In this document: piece after piece, positions 1 to 10,801 of the stretch | Layout of the letters: each line of letters begins with the position of its first letter | Position numbering within the stretch: position 1 is the stretch's first letter | NCBI GenBank assembly: GCA_001600415.1 | Contig: BCJX01000014.1 | Span: forward strand, 206,669 to 270,668 | From: Pascua guehoae | Taxonomy: Eukaryota > Basidiomycota > Tremellomycetes > Trichosporonales > Trichosporonaceae | Length of the DNA: 64,000 nucleotides | Direction: 5' to 3' | The notes under the pieces: generated by a model | Databases searched by the model: none | What the model was told of the DNA's origin: nothing | Seen by the model: only the letters and a program-made list of their open reading frames with translations | Made by a program: the position numbers and the translations under genes

Positions 1-2336
1 GGGGGTGGGGGGGGGGGAGTAGTTGGTTGGTGATGTGGGGTTGGTGGGGTATGGAGTGGACGTTGGGGGGGTGGGGGTATGAGTTGTCAATGGTAGGGGC
101 AGATGGTCGTGGGACAGGTGACGGCGGAGATGTCTTGAGAGGAGACAGAGGCAGTGGGGGACACCAGAGGTGCACCGATGGGGGATACGGAGAAGAAGGC
201 AAAGCAGCCACAAACACGTACCATGAAGAGCTCGATACCACAGCAGTTCTGTCCCGCAGACTGGCTGGTGGGTCAGCGACGATGACAACGTACCACCCAC
301 AAGGCACCACGCATCCACGAGCTCGCAAAGAATTCGAGGTCAGCACCAGGGAGGATAAATGCCGGGTCCTTGCCGCCGAGCTCGATACAGGTCGGGACCA
401 TGATCTCGGCCGCCGCCTGCGCCACCTTGCGGCCGACCGTCTCGCTGCCGATAAAGGTAATGTGCTTCAAGGTGGGGTTGCGCGTGAGCGTATCCGCGAC
501 GTCGGGGAGGCAGACGACGAGCTAGGTGTGGGTTAATAGGCAACCAATGGAAATATGGGGGTAACCTGAATGACCTGGACAATATCCTCGAACACCCTCG
601 AGTCGACACTGGACTCGAGAGGCACGCTGGAAGTCACGCTCCGAAATACGCTGTCGAACACGCTCATCGGCTATTCCACCAGGACGTCACGCTCACCTGA
701 ACAACATCATCGTCCCACCCACACGCCTTGATACACGTCTTGACCGCGCCGACAAACCACTCCGAGCTCCACGCCACCTGCTCGGAGCACTTTACGACAA
801 TTGCGTCGCCAGCCCACAGAGCGGCGAGGATAGGGCCGAGCGCGTTGTGGAACGGGTAGTTCCAAGACACACATGCGAGGACGGTGCCGAGCGGCTCGTA
901 GCGGACCTCGGAGTGCTTGTGCATGAGCAGAAGCGGGCGGGCGCGCTGTGACGGGCGGAGCGCCGCCTCGCCGTGTGCGAGGATCCAGTCAATCTTGGCG
1001 AGGGTCGTGAGGATCTCGCCGAACACGGCGTCCACGCCTGGGGTCAGTGGCTCTGTTGTACTGCATTCCTCTACCCTGTACCGCCGTCTGAACATGGCAA
1101 CCCATGTCTCCGCTGTCCGAACGCCTGTACACAAGCCGAACGCATGTACATCTTCGCTTCTCCGTAGCTCCATGTCTGCGCTACCTCGCCTCTCCGGAAC
1201 TCGGTGCCTCCGCCACCTGCTTCTCTGCAGTCCCACGTCTTCCCCGCCTCACGTCTCCACCGTCACACGTCTCCATCGTCTCACATCCCGGCTGCCCCTG
1301 ATCCTTCTGTCACGTCTCCCAGTCGCAACTCCAATACCCTCACCATGCCCCAGCAAGCCCGACCATGCACGAAAGACAACCAGCCCCACGTCCACTCACG
1401 CGTCTTTCCCGAGTCGCGACACGCAACATTAACAATCGTATCCATATCCCTGAGGATCCACGCCTTGATGGACCGGAGCACGCTGGCACGCTGCGCAAAC
1501 GTCGTCTTGGCCCACACGCGCTGCGCGCCGTCAGCAAGCGCGACCTGGTCGGCCACGCTCTCCTTGGGACGCAGCGCCATGGTCTCGAGGTGCGCGCCGG
1601 TCGCGGGGTCGTAGCATGTAATGTACTGCTGCGAGGTGTCGTGGGACTGGGAGAGGCGGCGGGCGTGGGGGTCACGCGCGGGCCCGCCGATGCAGTCTTC
1701 GTGCAGCAGGCAGGGGTCGCGTTCGTGCGAGGAGAGCGAGGGGGCGGTGATGATGTGGCCCTTCCAGGTTGGCGAGGCTTGCTGTTTGTTAGTGGGGGGG
1801 TGCGCGTGGAGATCATGGCAAGAGGGGGGAAGGGGGGTTCAGTAGTTGTCGATGTCGACTTGTCGCTGGGCGTTGACCCCAAGGCGTTTGAATAGAGCCA
1901 GTAATTCCAGCCCGCGTTGTGCGCCATCCCCGACCTCTGGGAGACGATACTGCGACATAGGCAATCTTTCCAGGACACCGGCTCCATCAACCCCTCCCAG
2001 CGTCGCCATGCAGAACTCCACCACGCCCGACCTCACAACTGCCCCAGACACCGGCCCTCACGGCCCCACGTCGACACGTACCTTTGGCGCCGGCCAGTCA
2101 AACTGCACGACCCTACGACTAGCCCGATAATTGCTCCACCAAGCCCATATCCGCGGCACCTGCGCAATGAGGACGATTGCCACAATCGCCTTCCGGAACG
2201 GCGTGTTGGGCGGGTGGTACACGGTGCGCCAAATGTCGCCGAGCGTGAGCGCGAGGAGCACATCCAGGCGGGCCTGGACGCGCGCCGCGAGCTGCGCAGC
2301 AATGACAAAGACACACGACGGGTCCGTAATGTCCAT
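1..2336 (-). CDS. MSC7: Msc7-like aldehyde dehydrogenase, 3' end beyond window
   Basis: Membrane-anchored fungal aldehyde dehydrogenase of the Msc7 type, which oxidises aldehydes with NAD(P). Exons I can join in frame on the minus strand: 2336-2082, 1781-1400, 1037-697, 521-about 297 and 260-222; the next exon lies beyond position 1. The first exon carries a hydrophobic segment (about residues 48-67) as expected for an N-terminal anchor. Later exons carry the ALDH hallmarks: VACRDSGKT, the SWNYPFHNALGP cofactor-fold segment, FIGSETVGR, the catalytic-Glu motif ELGGKDP and the catalytic-Cys motif SAGQNC. The splice at about 294-300 is uncertain (two in-frame donors). Introns 1 and 2 (about 300 and 362 nt) are long for this window. 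The start is the first ATG giving the anchor segment; it is divergent from the gene at 2709. Positions 1-221 appear to be intron. Confidence 0.85.
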
Positions 2337-2708
2337 CGTGGGACGGCGTGTGGTCTGGCGGTGTTGTAAAGGACAGGAGAGTTGTGGAAAGCGGAAAAGA
2401 GGAAGGAATGTTCCCGACGTGTACACAGGTATGCAGGTGGCGGCCCCCAAAGTCGCACGATGTCTTGGGTGGATTCGGACAGGCACGGACTGACAACAGA
2501 CAAATAATGACGCGGTCCGTGGTGGCGTCGTGTTTCGGCATTCCCGCCGTGCGTGTCGGCCGACCCAAATGAAATGTTGTCATGTCTGGCCCACCCGTGC
2601 CTGAAGAGCTGACTGGACTGGACTGTCAATATTGCTGAGTGTGCAAGAAGAGAACGGGTTACTGTACACCCCGTCTCCACAACTCCACCAAGTAGTGCAC
2701 AAGCAACG
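2337..2708. promoter_or_regulatory. Divergent intergenic region, MSC7-like / basic protein
   Basis: Shared 372-bp upstream region of two divergent genes. I see no clear TATA box or long repeat. It presumably holds both promoters. Confidence 0.4.
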
Positions 2709-3428
2709 ATGCCACCCAAGAAAGCGACAGCCAAGGCCACCGGCGCTGCTGCTCGGTCCAAAACGGCCCCCGCGAAGGCGTCGGGGGCACGGGGCGGCAA
2801 GAAGACGGCGCCCAAAGCACCCGCCGCGCCCAAGGTCGTGACGACTACGACGGTCGTGACGACCAAGACGGTGACGACGAAGACGACTACGGGTGCAAAG
2901 GCCGCTCCGAAGAGTACCACTAAGACTACTACCAAGACGACTACGACCACACCGAAAGCCGTACCCAAGGCAGCACCACCCAAGAAGGCTGCGCCGAAGA
3001 CCACAACCAAGCCGGCACCAAAGGCCGCACCCAAGGCCACCGCAAAACAGACGGCGACGAAGGCCGCGCCAAAGCAGACTGCACGGCGGACCGCGCCCGA
3101 GATCAAGCCCGAGCCCATGCCCAAGGTCGAGCCGCAGACTGCGCCCAGGACCGCTGTCGGCGGTGAACGGAAGCAGACGGCGCGGCGCGGCGGGGGTTCG
3201 GCCCAGAGTGCGCGACCCCAACCTGTGGTGGCTCCCACGCCCGTCTTCCCAAGTCTCGTGGAAGCCGACAGCGACAAACCAGCGCGCCCGAGGCAGACAG
3301 CACGGCGGGGCGGTGGTCCGTCCCGCGGTCCTGGACGGATGATCTCGCGCGGTGAGATGCACGTCGATGGGCAGGGCGGTCACTGGGGCCATGACCGCTG
3401 GGGCAAGTGGGGCTGGAATTGGGATTAG
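2709..3428 (+). CDS. Lys/Ala/Pro/Thr-rich basic protein with H3-tail-like motifs
   Basis: Uninterrupted 239-residue ORF. The first 120 residues are almost only Lys, Ala, Pro and Thr, like a histone H1 C-terminal tail. Residues 123-127, 156-160 and 196-200 each read QTARR, the first two preceded by K, which resembles the KQTARK segment of the histone H3 tail around Lys4-Lys9. Two of the three are followed by GGG, giving RGG-like stretches. The C-terminus is Gly/Trp/His-rich (GHWGHDRWGKWGWNWD). There is no globular winged-helix domain, so it is not a canonical H1. Composition suggests nucleic-acid or chromatin binding, but that is inference; a low-complexity RNA-binding protein is equally possible. 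The start is the first ATG of the open frame. A long antisense ORF over this gene is a composition artefact. Confidence 0.7.
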   Translation: MPPKKATAKATGAAARSKTAPAKASGARGGKKTAPKAPAAPKVVTTTTVVTTKTVTTKTTTGAKAAPKSTTKTTTKTTTTTPKAVPKAAPPKKAAPKTTTKPAPKAAPKATAKQTATKAAPKQTARRTAPEIKPEPMPKVEPQTAPRTAVGGERKQTARRGGGSAQSARPQPVVAPTPVFPSLVEADSDKPARPRQTARRGGGPSRGPGRMISRGEMHVDGQGGHWGHDRWGKWGWNWD

Positions 3429-3958
3429 CTACAGGTGAGGCTAAGGAACTGTAAGTCTGCTCAGATGTGATGGCGCTGATCTCGAGCTGGACTGCTGTTC
3501 GAGCTCGAAGTGGGATCAAGAAGGTGCAGATAGGTCGGGTCGAGGAGCCGCTGAAGGTGAGACGAACGGAATGTGGGGTCACATGGCTGAGTTCGCGCTG
3601 ACTGCAAGTCGGACGACGACATGGGCGGGGCGGGAATTCAGAAGGTACTCATAAGTAGGCGGAAGAGGAACACGTAAGCCCATTTTCAGAGACGGCACTG
3701 ACTTCGAGTCGTCGAGTTGTACGGCCCCTCGCACACGGGTAATATATAGATAATGCATTCCGATGGATACAATCTGCGCAGGTCAGATGGGCTGAGGTGC
3801 GTAGCGGCCTGCAGCGGAGTCTACGAGGCATGTAGGCGGGGTGGAGAGTGATCCGAGTCTAAGCGTTGGTGTGGGACGATTGACAAGGTGGTGGATCAGG
3901 CCAGATGGTCGATCGAGGCTGGAACAAGCCGAGAAATGAACCGAAAGACGGGTCAATT
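3429..3958. other. Convergent intergenic region
   Basis: 530 bp between the 3' ends of the basic-protein gene and the Sec14-like gene. I see no ORF with homology signs, RNA gene or repeat. Confidence 0.5.
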
Positions 3959-5691
3959 TTAAGCGGCAACAGTGGCGGCCGGGGCTGTGGCAGCCTTGCT
4001 GGCCTCTGTGCTGACGGCCGCGTCCTCCTCGGTCTTCTCGCTGATGGCCGTGTTTGCGAGATCGGTAGCGACGCTGTCGGCCGTGGGTGCAAGCTTCTCC
4101 TCTGCGGACCCGTTCATCGTTCCGTCCTCGCTTGGACTGCTGTTGGCGCTCTTCTCGTGCTGTGCGAGCGCCCACGCAATGCCGTTGCCCGAGGCAGGGA
4201 TAAACGGCTTGCCTTCCGTGTCAACACGGGTGCCGTCTTCCGCGAGGCAGCAGAAGCTGCGGGGTCAGCTGTCGTTCTCCGAAAGCAAGTGGAGCAAAGA
4301 GAACGCACTTGGTGATCTTGGGCCAGTAGACGGCATGGTCAAACTCAAAGTTGTAGGTGCCGCCGTACTCGAGGTCAAGCTGCGAGGGGTCGACGATCTC
4401 AGTGAGCTTGGGGTTGAAGCGGATCTTCTCGCGCGTGATCGGGTCCATGAAGGGGGTGATACCGGAGAAGAAGGCGTTGATCCACCACGGCATGTTGACG
4501 ACGATACCGCGACCCATGCGCTCCACGTAGTGGTTCTGCAGGATGTGCAGGACCTTGAGACCTGTGCTGATCGAGGGTGTGTTGGACGACGTCGCAGACT
4601 TGTACTGGTCACTGTCAGTGGTAGTTCCGAAACGCGAGTGAGTACACTACACCTACGTCAACAATAATGGTAACCTGATCTTGACCCTCGGGCATGAGGT
4701 CAATAGCACGCTCGCTGCATGTCAGTTCTCACCCATGGCCCTGGAGGCTACTCACAGCTGGTAAATAAGGTGGCGGATCTGCCGGGGCGACGTCTCAGTG
4801 TTCTCGCGACCAGGGCGCATGTAGATGATTGGGCGGGCATCCATGTCAAAGCCCGTCAGAACACTGGCGGTCAGCATGTGTCAATCAGTGACAATAGGAG
4901 GCACACACAGCCGCACTCGGCGGCCGACTCTGGGGAGCAACAGAGTGCAACCTTGACCGCTGGGCACGGGTCTTCGCGCCATACACATCGCAGGCAGGTG
5001 TCCTGGCAGTCCCCATCTCTCACTCACATCTTGCCGGTCTCGCACTCTACGCTCACGTCCGGCGGGGTGATAAGCTCTGGACGGAACTCGCGACGCCACT
5101 CCATTGTGCCCTTGATGCGCTTCTTGGCATCGTCCATCTTCCATTTGGCCGCCCGCATGTACCGGTGGTGTGTGCCGACATCGTCCAGGAAGCGCTTCTC
5201 CCAGATGTGATACTCATCGGTCTCGGGGAGGAGGAGAGAGGTCGTGTACTGCAGATGTCAGTGGTCGGGCTTGGGGGTGTCATGACAGGTGGAATGGCCG
5301 TGGTAGTGTCACAACAAGTGCAGCACCATGTGGTCGTCGCGTCCGTGTTGTCGCGAAAAGATGGCTTGGATATACGTATGCCCCAGGCAAACAAGCTTTT
5401 GGACGCCTTTACGCGTCACGTCCAACGCCACAATGCAGCGGCCATGACAATGACAAGAGAAGAGTGCGCACCTCTTTCAGTTCCTCAATCTGCAGAGTCA
5501 GCACCATGCAAGGTGGTCCATGCGATGCCCACCTGTGCCAGCTGGGTTTCATTGTAGTCCCACTTCTTTGTTGGCTTTGTGCCCTCGGGGGGCGTGACAT
5601 ATGCCTCCTTGGTGGCGGGGCCGACATCGACAGACTTTTCCGAAGTTTTAGACGACACGGACGAAGTGGTCGACCTCCTGAAGAACGACAT
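3959..5691 (-). CDS. Sec14-like CRAL-TRIO lipid transfer protein
   Basis: Seven exons join in frame to 385 residues: 5691-5533, 5489-5472, 5248-5028, 4863-4756, 4714-4657, 4604-4309, 4256-3959. The product has a CRAL-TRIO N-terminal segment (RYMRAAKW, then IKGTMEWRREF), the lipid-pocket lobe (TGFDMDARPIIYMRPGREN, GQDQVTIIVDYKS) and the conserved MPWWINAFFSGITPFMDP segment followed by TREKIRFNPKL. This matches the Sec14/Pdr16 class, which exchanges phosphatidylinositol with other lipids between membranes. The last 90 residues are an Ala/Ser/Glu-rich tail outside the fold. The second exon is only 18 nt (IEELKE). The chosen ATG sits immediately next to a TGG/CCA trinucleotide tract; an in-frame ATG at 5817 would add 42 residues including a hydrophobic run, but it lies before the tract and looks like leader. 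Confidence 0.85.
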
Positions 5692-5720
5692 GGTGGTGGT
5701 GGTGGTGGTGGTGGTGGTGG
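5691..5720. repeat. (TGG)10 trinucleotide repeat abutting a start codon
   Basis: Ten perfect TGG units on the plus strand. On the minus strand they read (CCA)n and end exactly in the start codon of the Sec14-like gene, so repeat-length changes would alter the 5' leader. Confidence 0.9.
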
Positions 5721-6482
5721 ATACAAGTAAAGTGATCAAGAAATCAAACACTAACAAAGAGGGGAATGAGATGAAACTGAGACGCGCAGAGGAATGGGGC
5801 AAAGTGTCCATGTCCATATCTTGGCACTACCCAACTTTTGCCCGTGCCCCCCCCCCTGCACCGTCGTCTCGACTGCTCGTTTACTCGGACAGTGCCTGGC
5901 TTGGTAACCCACCCACCTTGTGCCCCAAGATTTGATCACCGCTGCTGCCGCCTCGGCCCCCTATCCCTATCGGGCCGCGTCTCGCCTTCGGCCATGGCGG
6001 CCGTCGGCAAATTATGTAAGATCGTATCATCATGGACTTACGACTCTTCTGGCGCCAAAACGCCACCCCGTCGGTCACTGTGAACCCCTGAGGATCCTTG
6101 CAGTGGACGCTAGGCCGCCAGGTGGCCGCCGCTAAATGCCTCCGACGGGTTCAACAAAGGCTAGGCACGCAGGCCAGGTCCGGGGCGCCTAATAACAGAA
6201 GATGGCCAAAATTAACGATAAACACCCCCACGTGCCTAACTTTAGATTCCGCTTTGCCCCCTCCGGAGCTCGCGTCGTCATTGCCGAGGTGAGGTGAGGT
6301 GATCGGCTGAGTGGCGGAACCCAGTACCGGTGACGAGCCCTTGGTGGCGGCTTCGGGCGCGTTCGATCAACTCGACCGACACCACACCCCCTTGGCCTAC
6401 TTTAGACGCACAAGCCCATCTACATTCACATCTCACCTCTCTTCCTGTTGTTCTTTCCCTCCCACACACTCACTCACACGCC
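5692..6482. promoter_or_regulatory. Divergent promoter region, Sec14-like / Lon
   Basis: 791 bp between two divergent start codons. It contains the trinucleotide tract, a run of ten C at 5847-5856 and GC-rich palindromic patches near 6100-6130. Positions 6410-6480 are pyrimidine-rich and are probably the Lon leader. Confidence 0.45.
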
Positions 6483-9382
6483 ATGTCAAAGCACGTCTAT
6501 CTTCCGCCGACATTGGCGCTCATCCCCGTCCCAAAGCCCAACGTCCTCTATCCGTTTCTCCAGGTGTCTCTCACGCTCTCGACGGAGGTTGTCGGCCACA
6601 TCCTAGCCGGTCTCTCGGAGCAGAATGAGGCCAACAAGCTCGACTCACGCGACCGCTTTGTTGCTGCCGTCCCTGTTTCTGATGGCGACAGGCGCGTAGG
6701 ACGCTGGGCGTGTGGTGGGTAACGAGCTCTCGACGCAATTGTCCTCTCTGACTCCCGTAGCCGCTCGTATCAAGCGCCTGTACCGCTCCAAGGAGGATGG
6801 CGACCAATGGATTTGTATCCTGGAGGGTCTGGTATGTTCTCCTGGACCGAAAGAACTTTCTAACATGTCTAGGCTCGTATTCACCTCCCACGCGCACTCC
6901 CTCCTGTTCTTTCGATCCTGCCGCCACTCGCTTTGCCGATGAGCTCGTACGCGCTTCCGATGCCGTCACCAGCCCTGCCCAGCATCGACCTGTTGCCGGC
7001 TGCCAACAAGATCCTCCCCCAGGAGCTCCACAGCAAGCTCGCTGCGCTGCCAGCCAGTGTTCAGGCGGATCTCCTGGCGTCAACACTCCAGTTTGACTGG
7101 GACGTGCGTGTCGAGCTCTTGTCGACGCCCCAAGTCGATGAACGCTGCGCGCGCGTCCGCGAGGGCATGTACGCGATTCTCGAGGCCAAGGGAATAAAGC
7201 TGCCATCGCCAGAGGACAAGCCCGGACCGGGCGCGATGGTTGTGCGCCGGCGTCCGGATATGGCTAGCGGACCGCAGCCCCCTCCCAAGGCGCCGCTCCC
7301 CGAGGATCTCCGGCCGCTCGAGGCGCTGTTCATCAAGCGCAAGGAAGAGCTCAGCGAAGGTGCCGCCGAGGCCGTCACGCGAGAGCTCGCGAGGCTGTCC
7401 AAGATCCCACCACAAGCGGCAGAGTACGGTGTGGGCAAGACCTATATCGAGTGGATCCTTTCCCTGCCGTGGCAGCGCGTGACCGAGGGCAAGCGCCTCG
7501 ACCTTGAAGCCGCCCGCAAGCTTCTCGACGACGAGCATGAGGGCCTCCAAGAGGTCAAGCGCCGTGTCATAGAGTATCTCGCCGTGTACCGCCTGAAGCG
7601 TGATCTTTGGGACGAGAAGCACGAAGCCGAGGCCAAGGCCAAGAACGAGGAGAAGGCGGCCGAGCAGGCAAAGGCGCTGGAAGCTTCCAAGAAGGTTACA
7701 ACCAAGGAGGTGACACTCAAGGAAGAGCCAAAGCAAGAGTCTGCTGGGAATGCCGAGCCTCCGGTCCCCGCTCTCCCGCCTCTGCTTGCCGCCGACGGTC
7801 CCCCCGACAACGTGTTCCGTGACAAGGCACCGATTCTGCTCCTCGTCGGCCCACCCGGTGTTGGCAAGACATCGATCGCCCGCTCCATTGCCAACTCGCT
7901 TGGTCGCAAGTTCCACCGCATCTCGCTTGGTGGCGTACGTGATGAGGCAGAAATCCGTGGACACCGCCGAACGTAGGTGTGAAGCCCTTGCACCGCACTG
8001 ACCTTAACAGCTACGTCGGAGCCCTTCCGGGTCTCTTTGTGCAGGGTCTCCGCAAGGTCGGAGTGTCCAACCCCGTCATCCTCCGTGAGTTGTTTGGCCA
8101 CCACCCAACAAGCGCTAACATGGTATAGTCGACGAGCTTGACAAGGTTGGTCAGTCTAACTACCACGGTGACCCGAGCGCGGCAATGCTCGAGACACTCG
8201 ACCCTGCTCAGAACTGGGCATTCCACGACCACTACCTCGGCGATGTGCCCATCGACCTGAGCCAGGTTACGTTTATCGCCACGGCCAACAGCCTCGAGAC
8301 CATCAGCCCTCCGCTGCTCGACCGCTGCGAGGTCATCGAGTGCCCCGGCTATGTGACGGACGAGAAGCTTGCCATTGCGCGCCGTTTCCTCCTCCCAAAG
8401 CAGATCAAGGAGAACGGTCTCTCCAAGGGGAACATTCGTGCAGATGACGAGGTCCTCGCCCGGGTCGTCACAGACTACACTCGCGAGGCTGGTGTGCGTT
8501 CACTCGAGCGCGAGATTGCCAAGATCTGCCGTGCAAAGGCCGTCGAGTACTCTGCGATGCGCGACGGTGGCGCGCCGTACGACCCAGAGATCAAGCTCGA
8601 CGACATTGAGCGCATCCTCGGCATGCCAAAGTATGAGGCCGAGGTGCGCGAGCAGCATGTTCGCCCTGGTGTTGTCACGTAGGTTCTTCCCTGGCATATT
8701 GCGAGCATTACTAACCCGCAGTGGCCTCGCGTACCGCGGGTCGGGCAACGGTGGCATCCTTCTCATTGAGACCAGCCTCATCCCCGGCGGCAAGGGCCAC
8801 CTCAAGCTCACCGGCAGTCTGGGTGATGTGATTAGCGAGTCGGCAGAGCTTGCCCTCGCGTGGGTCAAGGCGCACGCGTCCTCGCTGGGTCTTTCCCCCG
8901 ACCCTCTTGCCGGTTATGATGTCCACGTCAGTATTGCGTTGACCACCGCACGCACCTTCATACTAACGATCCAGATTCACTTCCCTGCCGGTGCGGTCAA
9001 GAAGGACGGCCCCAGTGCCGGTGTCGCGATCATGCTCGCATTTGTCTCCCTCCTTACCGGACGTCCTGTTCCCCCCACCATTGCGTTCACGGGCGAGATT
9101 ACCCTCCGTGGCGCAGTCACCGCCGTGGGTGGCATCCGCGAGAAGGTTCTCGGCGCCCACCGTGCGGGTATTAACCGGTGCGTCTGATGCCCCTCCCGCT
9201 ACATACGGCTTTCATACTAATATTCCAGGGTCTTCCTCCCAGCCCAGAATGAAAAGGACGCGCACGACCTGCCTCCCAGCGTCAGCTCGATGCAGCTCAC
9301 GTACGTCCGCTCGGTCGAGCAGGTGCTCGAGGAGGTCTGGGGCCCCGACATGTATGTCGCGACCCGTTCTGCACGGCTGTAA
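6483..9382 (+). CDS. Peroxisomal Lon protease
   Basis: ATP-dependent serine protease of the peroxisomal Lon class. Eight exons join to 862 residues: 6483-6714, 6761-6831, 6873-7972, 8011-8084, 8129-8678, 8722-8926, 8975-9177, 9229-9382 (the first donor is less certain than the rest). Domain order is an N-terminal substrate-binding region, an AAA+ module with Walker [10 protein letters not shown] at about 427-435, Walker B LLDELDK, sensor segment IATANSLE, then the S16 protease domain. The catalytic dyad is Ser758 in KDGPSAG and Lys801 in REKVLGAH, 43 residues apart as in other Lon proteases. The C-terminal tripeptide ARL is a peroxisomal targeting signal type 1, and there is no mitochondrial presequence. 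It degrades damaged matrix proteins in peroxisomes. An acidic/Lys-rich spacer precedes the AAA+ module. Confidence 0.93.
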
Positions 9383-10211
9383 GCTGCGGTCGGACCGCGC
9401 GATACCTGAGGCGCCTCCCACAGGGGACCGAGCGACCACGAAGGAGGAATGGATACTCGTTGTATCTGGTTGTACTAGGCGCCTGAATCTGATGCACAAG
9501 TAGGAAGTCTTGCAGGAGAGTATTTTGAGATCTGGACGAGTCGGCCTCACGTCGCCTCTGGTCTTGGCATGGGCATTGTGATCTGGAAACGATCCGTGTC
9601 CGCACTCTGGTGTATCTGTTGCACAATGTCTGTTTCGCCGAGTTTCATGTAGGGTGATGGGTGACATACTGGAAGCATGAGCGCTATGGTAGAGGAGGAC
9701 GCGAGGTGGTGTTGTGCACACACCCCTCGGTAGCCTTGATGACAAACCTCAAAACCTCCGGCTTTCGCAACAGGAACCTAGTGCAGAACACCGATATCAT
9801 CGGCATACATGCATGCAAAGTATGCAAATAGCACCCCGCATCTAGGACTTGTGCTGTACGCCGACGCGACATCGTGTGCTCGATTCTGCCGTCGTCAGTC
9901 GGCGACGTTGCGCCCACGCCACCACCACGACCGGCGACCACGACCACCCCGCCACCGACCCCCGCCCACGCCACCGAGGGAGCACGCAGCGTAACCCCGT
10001 CGACTTGGCTGGGGGAGGTACTTAACTGCGTCTGGGAAGATGGGAAAGGGGGGATGCTGGTTCTGACTGCTCTGGCACACTTGTTCGCCGCTACCCTTGC
10101 TCCTTGCTCGCTGTGAACGCAACCACTATTGCGACCCGAACTGTGATCCGACCTGCAACTCTGTGACTCAAACGACGGAAACACGGCCCCAACTTGACTT
10201 GAACCACCGCC
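9383..10211. other. Intergenic region
   Basis: 829 bp between Lon and the next gene. ORFs here are antisense or short with no recognisable product. The part from about 10000 is presumably the promoter of the downstream gene. Confidence 0.4.
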
Positions 10212-10801
10212 ATGCTCGCCGGCGCGCTCACGTTCCTCGTCCCGCTCATGGCGGTGCTCACTGTCCCCGCGGCCGCCGTCTTCCCGCACCTCTCGCACAA
10301 TGTGGCGCGGCAGATGGTCGGCCCGCACGCGGGCGAGGCGGGCACGCGCGGATCGGGTCCCGTCAGCGACCCCGACGGGTATGATTCCGACGACACGACG
10401 GCCGTCGTCCTTATCATGGTCCTGGGGACGCTGGGGCCCATCCTCCTCGTCGGCCTCGTCTTCCTCGTGGTACGTAGTGAAAGAAGCGAGGCGACAAAGT
10501 ATCGTGCTGACTCGTGTGTGTTTGGTTCCATCCTCCCCTCACAATCTCCGACTTGCTCCTGTCGTCCTCTCGATACCACTCGCCCCCGTCCTCGCAACCC
10601 AACTCTACACCACAGACATACCCGTTCATCCGCCGTCGCTCGGAACGCGCCCGCATCGCGCGCGAGATCGAAGCGTCAAAGGCCGAAAAGGGCGATGGCG
10701 AGAGCGACGAGGACAACCCGTCTGGGCCCTCTGCCGAGATTGTCATCGGGTCCCGTCGAGAGGAGCCCGTGCCCGTCGTCGTGGCCGCGCTCGACAAGTG
10801 A
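10212..10801 (+). CDS. Small single-pass type I membrane protein, unknown function
   Basis: Two exons, 10212-10469 and 10616-10801, give 147 residues. An N-terminal signal peptide (hydrophobic residues about 4-22, ending near AAA) is followed by a short Gly/Asp-rich lumenal part, one transmembrane helix at about 64-86 (VVLIMVLGTLGPILLVGLVF) and a cytosolic tail that starts RRRSERARIAREIEASKAEK and becomes acidic. The phase-0 intron falls right at the end of the membrane helix. I do not recognise the family. The gene at 14216 has the same plan (signal peptide, short Ser/Pro ectodomain, one helix, charged tail) and a phase-0 intron at the same place, so the two could be distant relatives. Confidence 0.7.

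Noticed and set aside
2033..3277. 414-codon minus-strand ORF over the basic protein gene
   Set aside because: It is antisense to the Lys/Ala/Thr/Pro-rich coding region and consists of Val/Ala/Gly runs produced by that codon composition; it also runs into MSC7 exon 1 out of frame.
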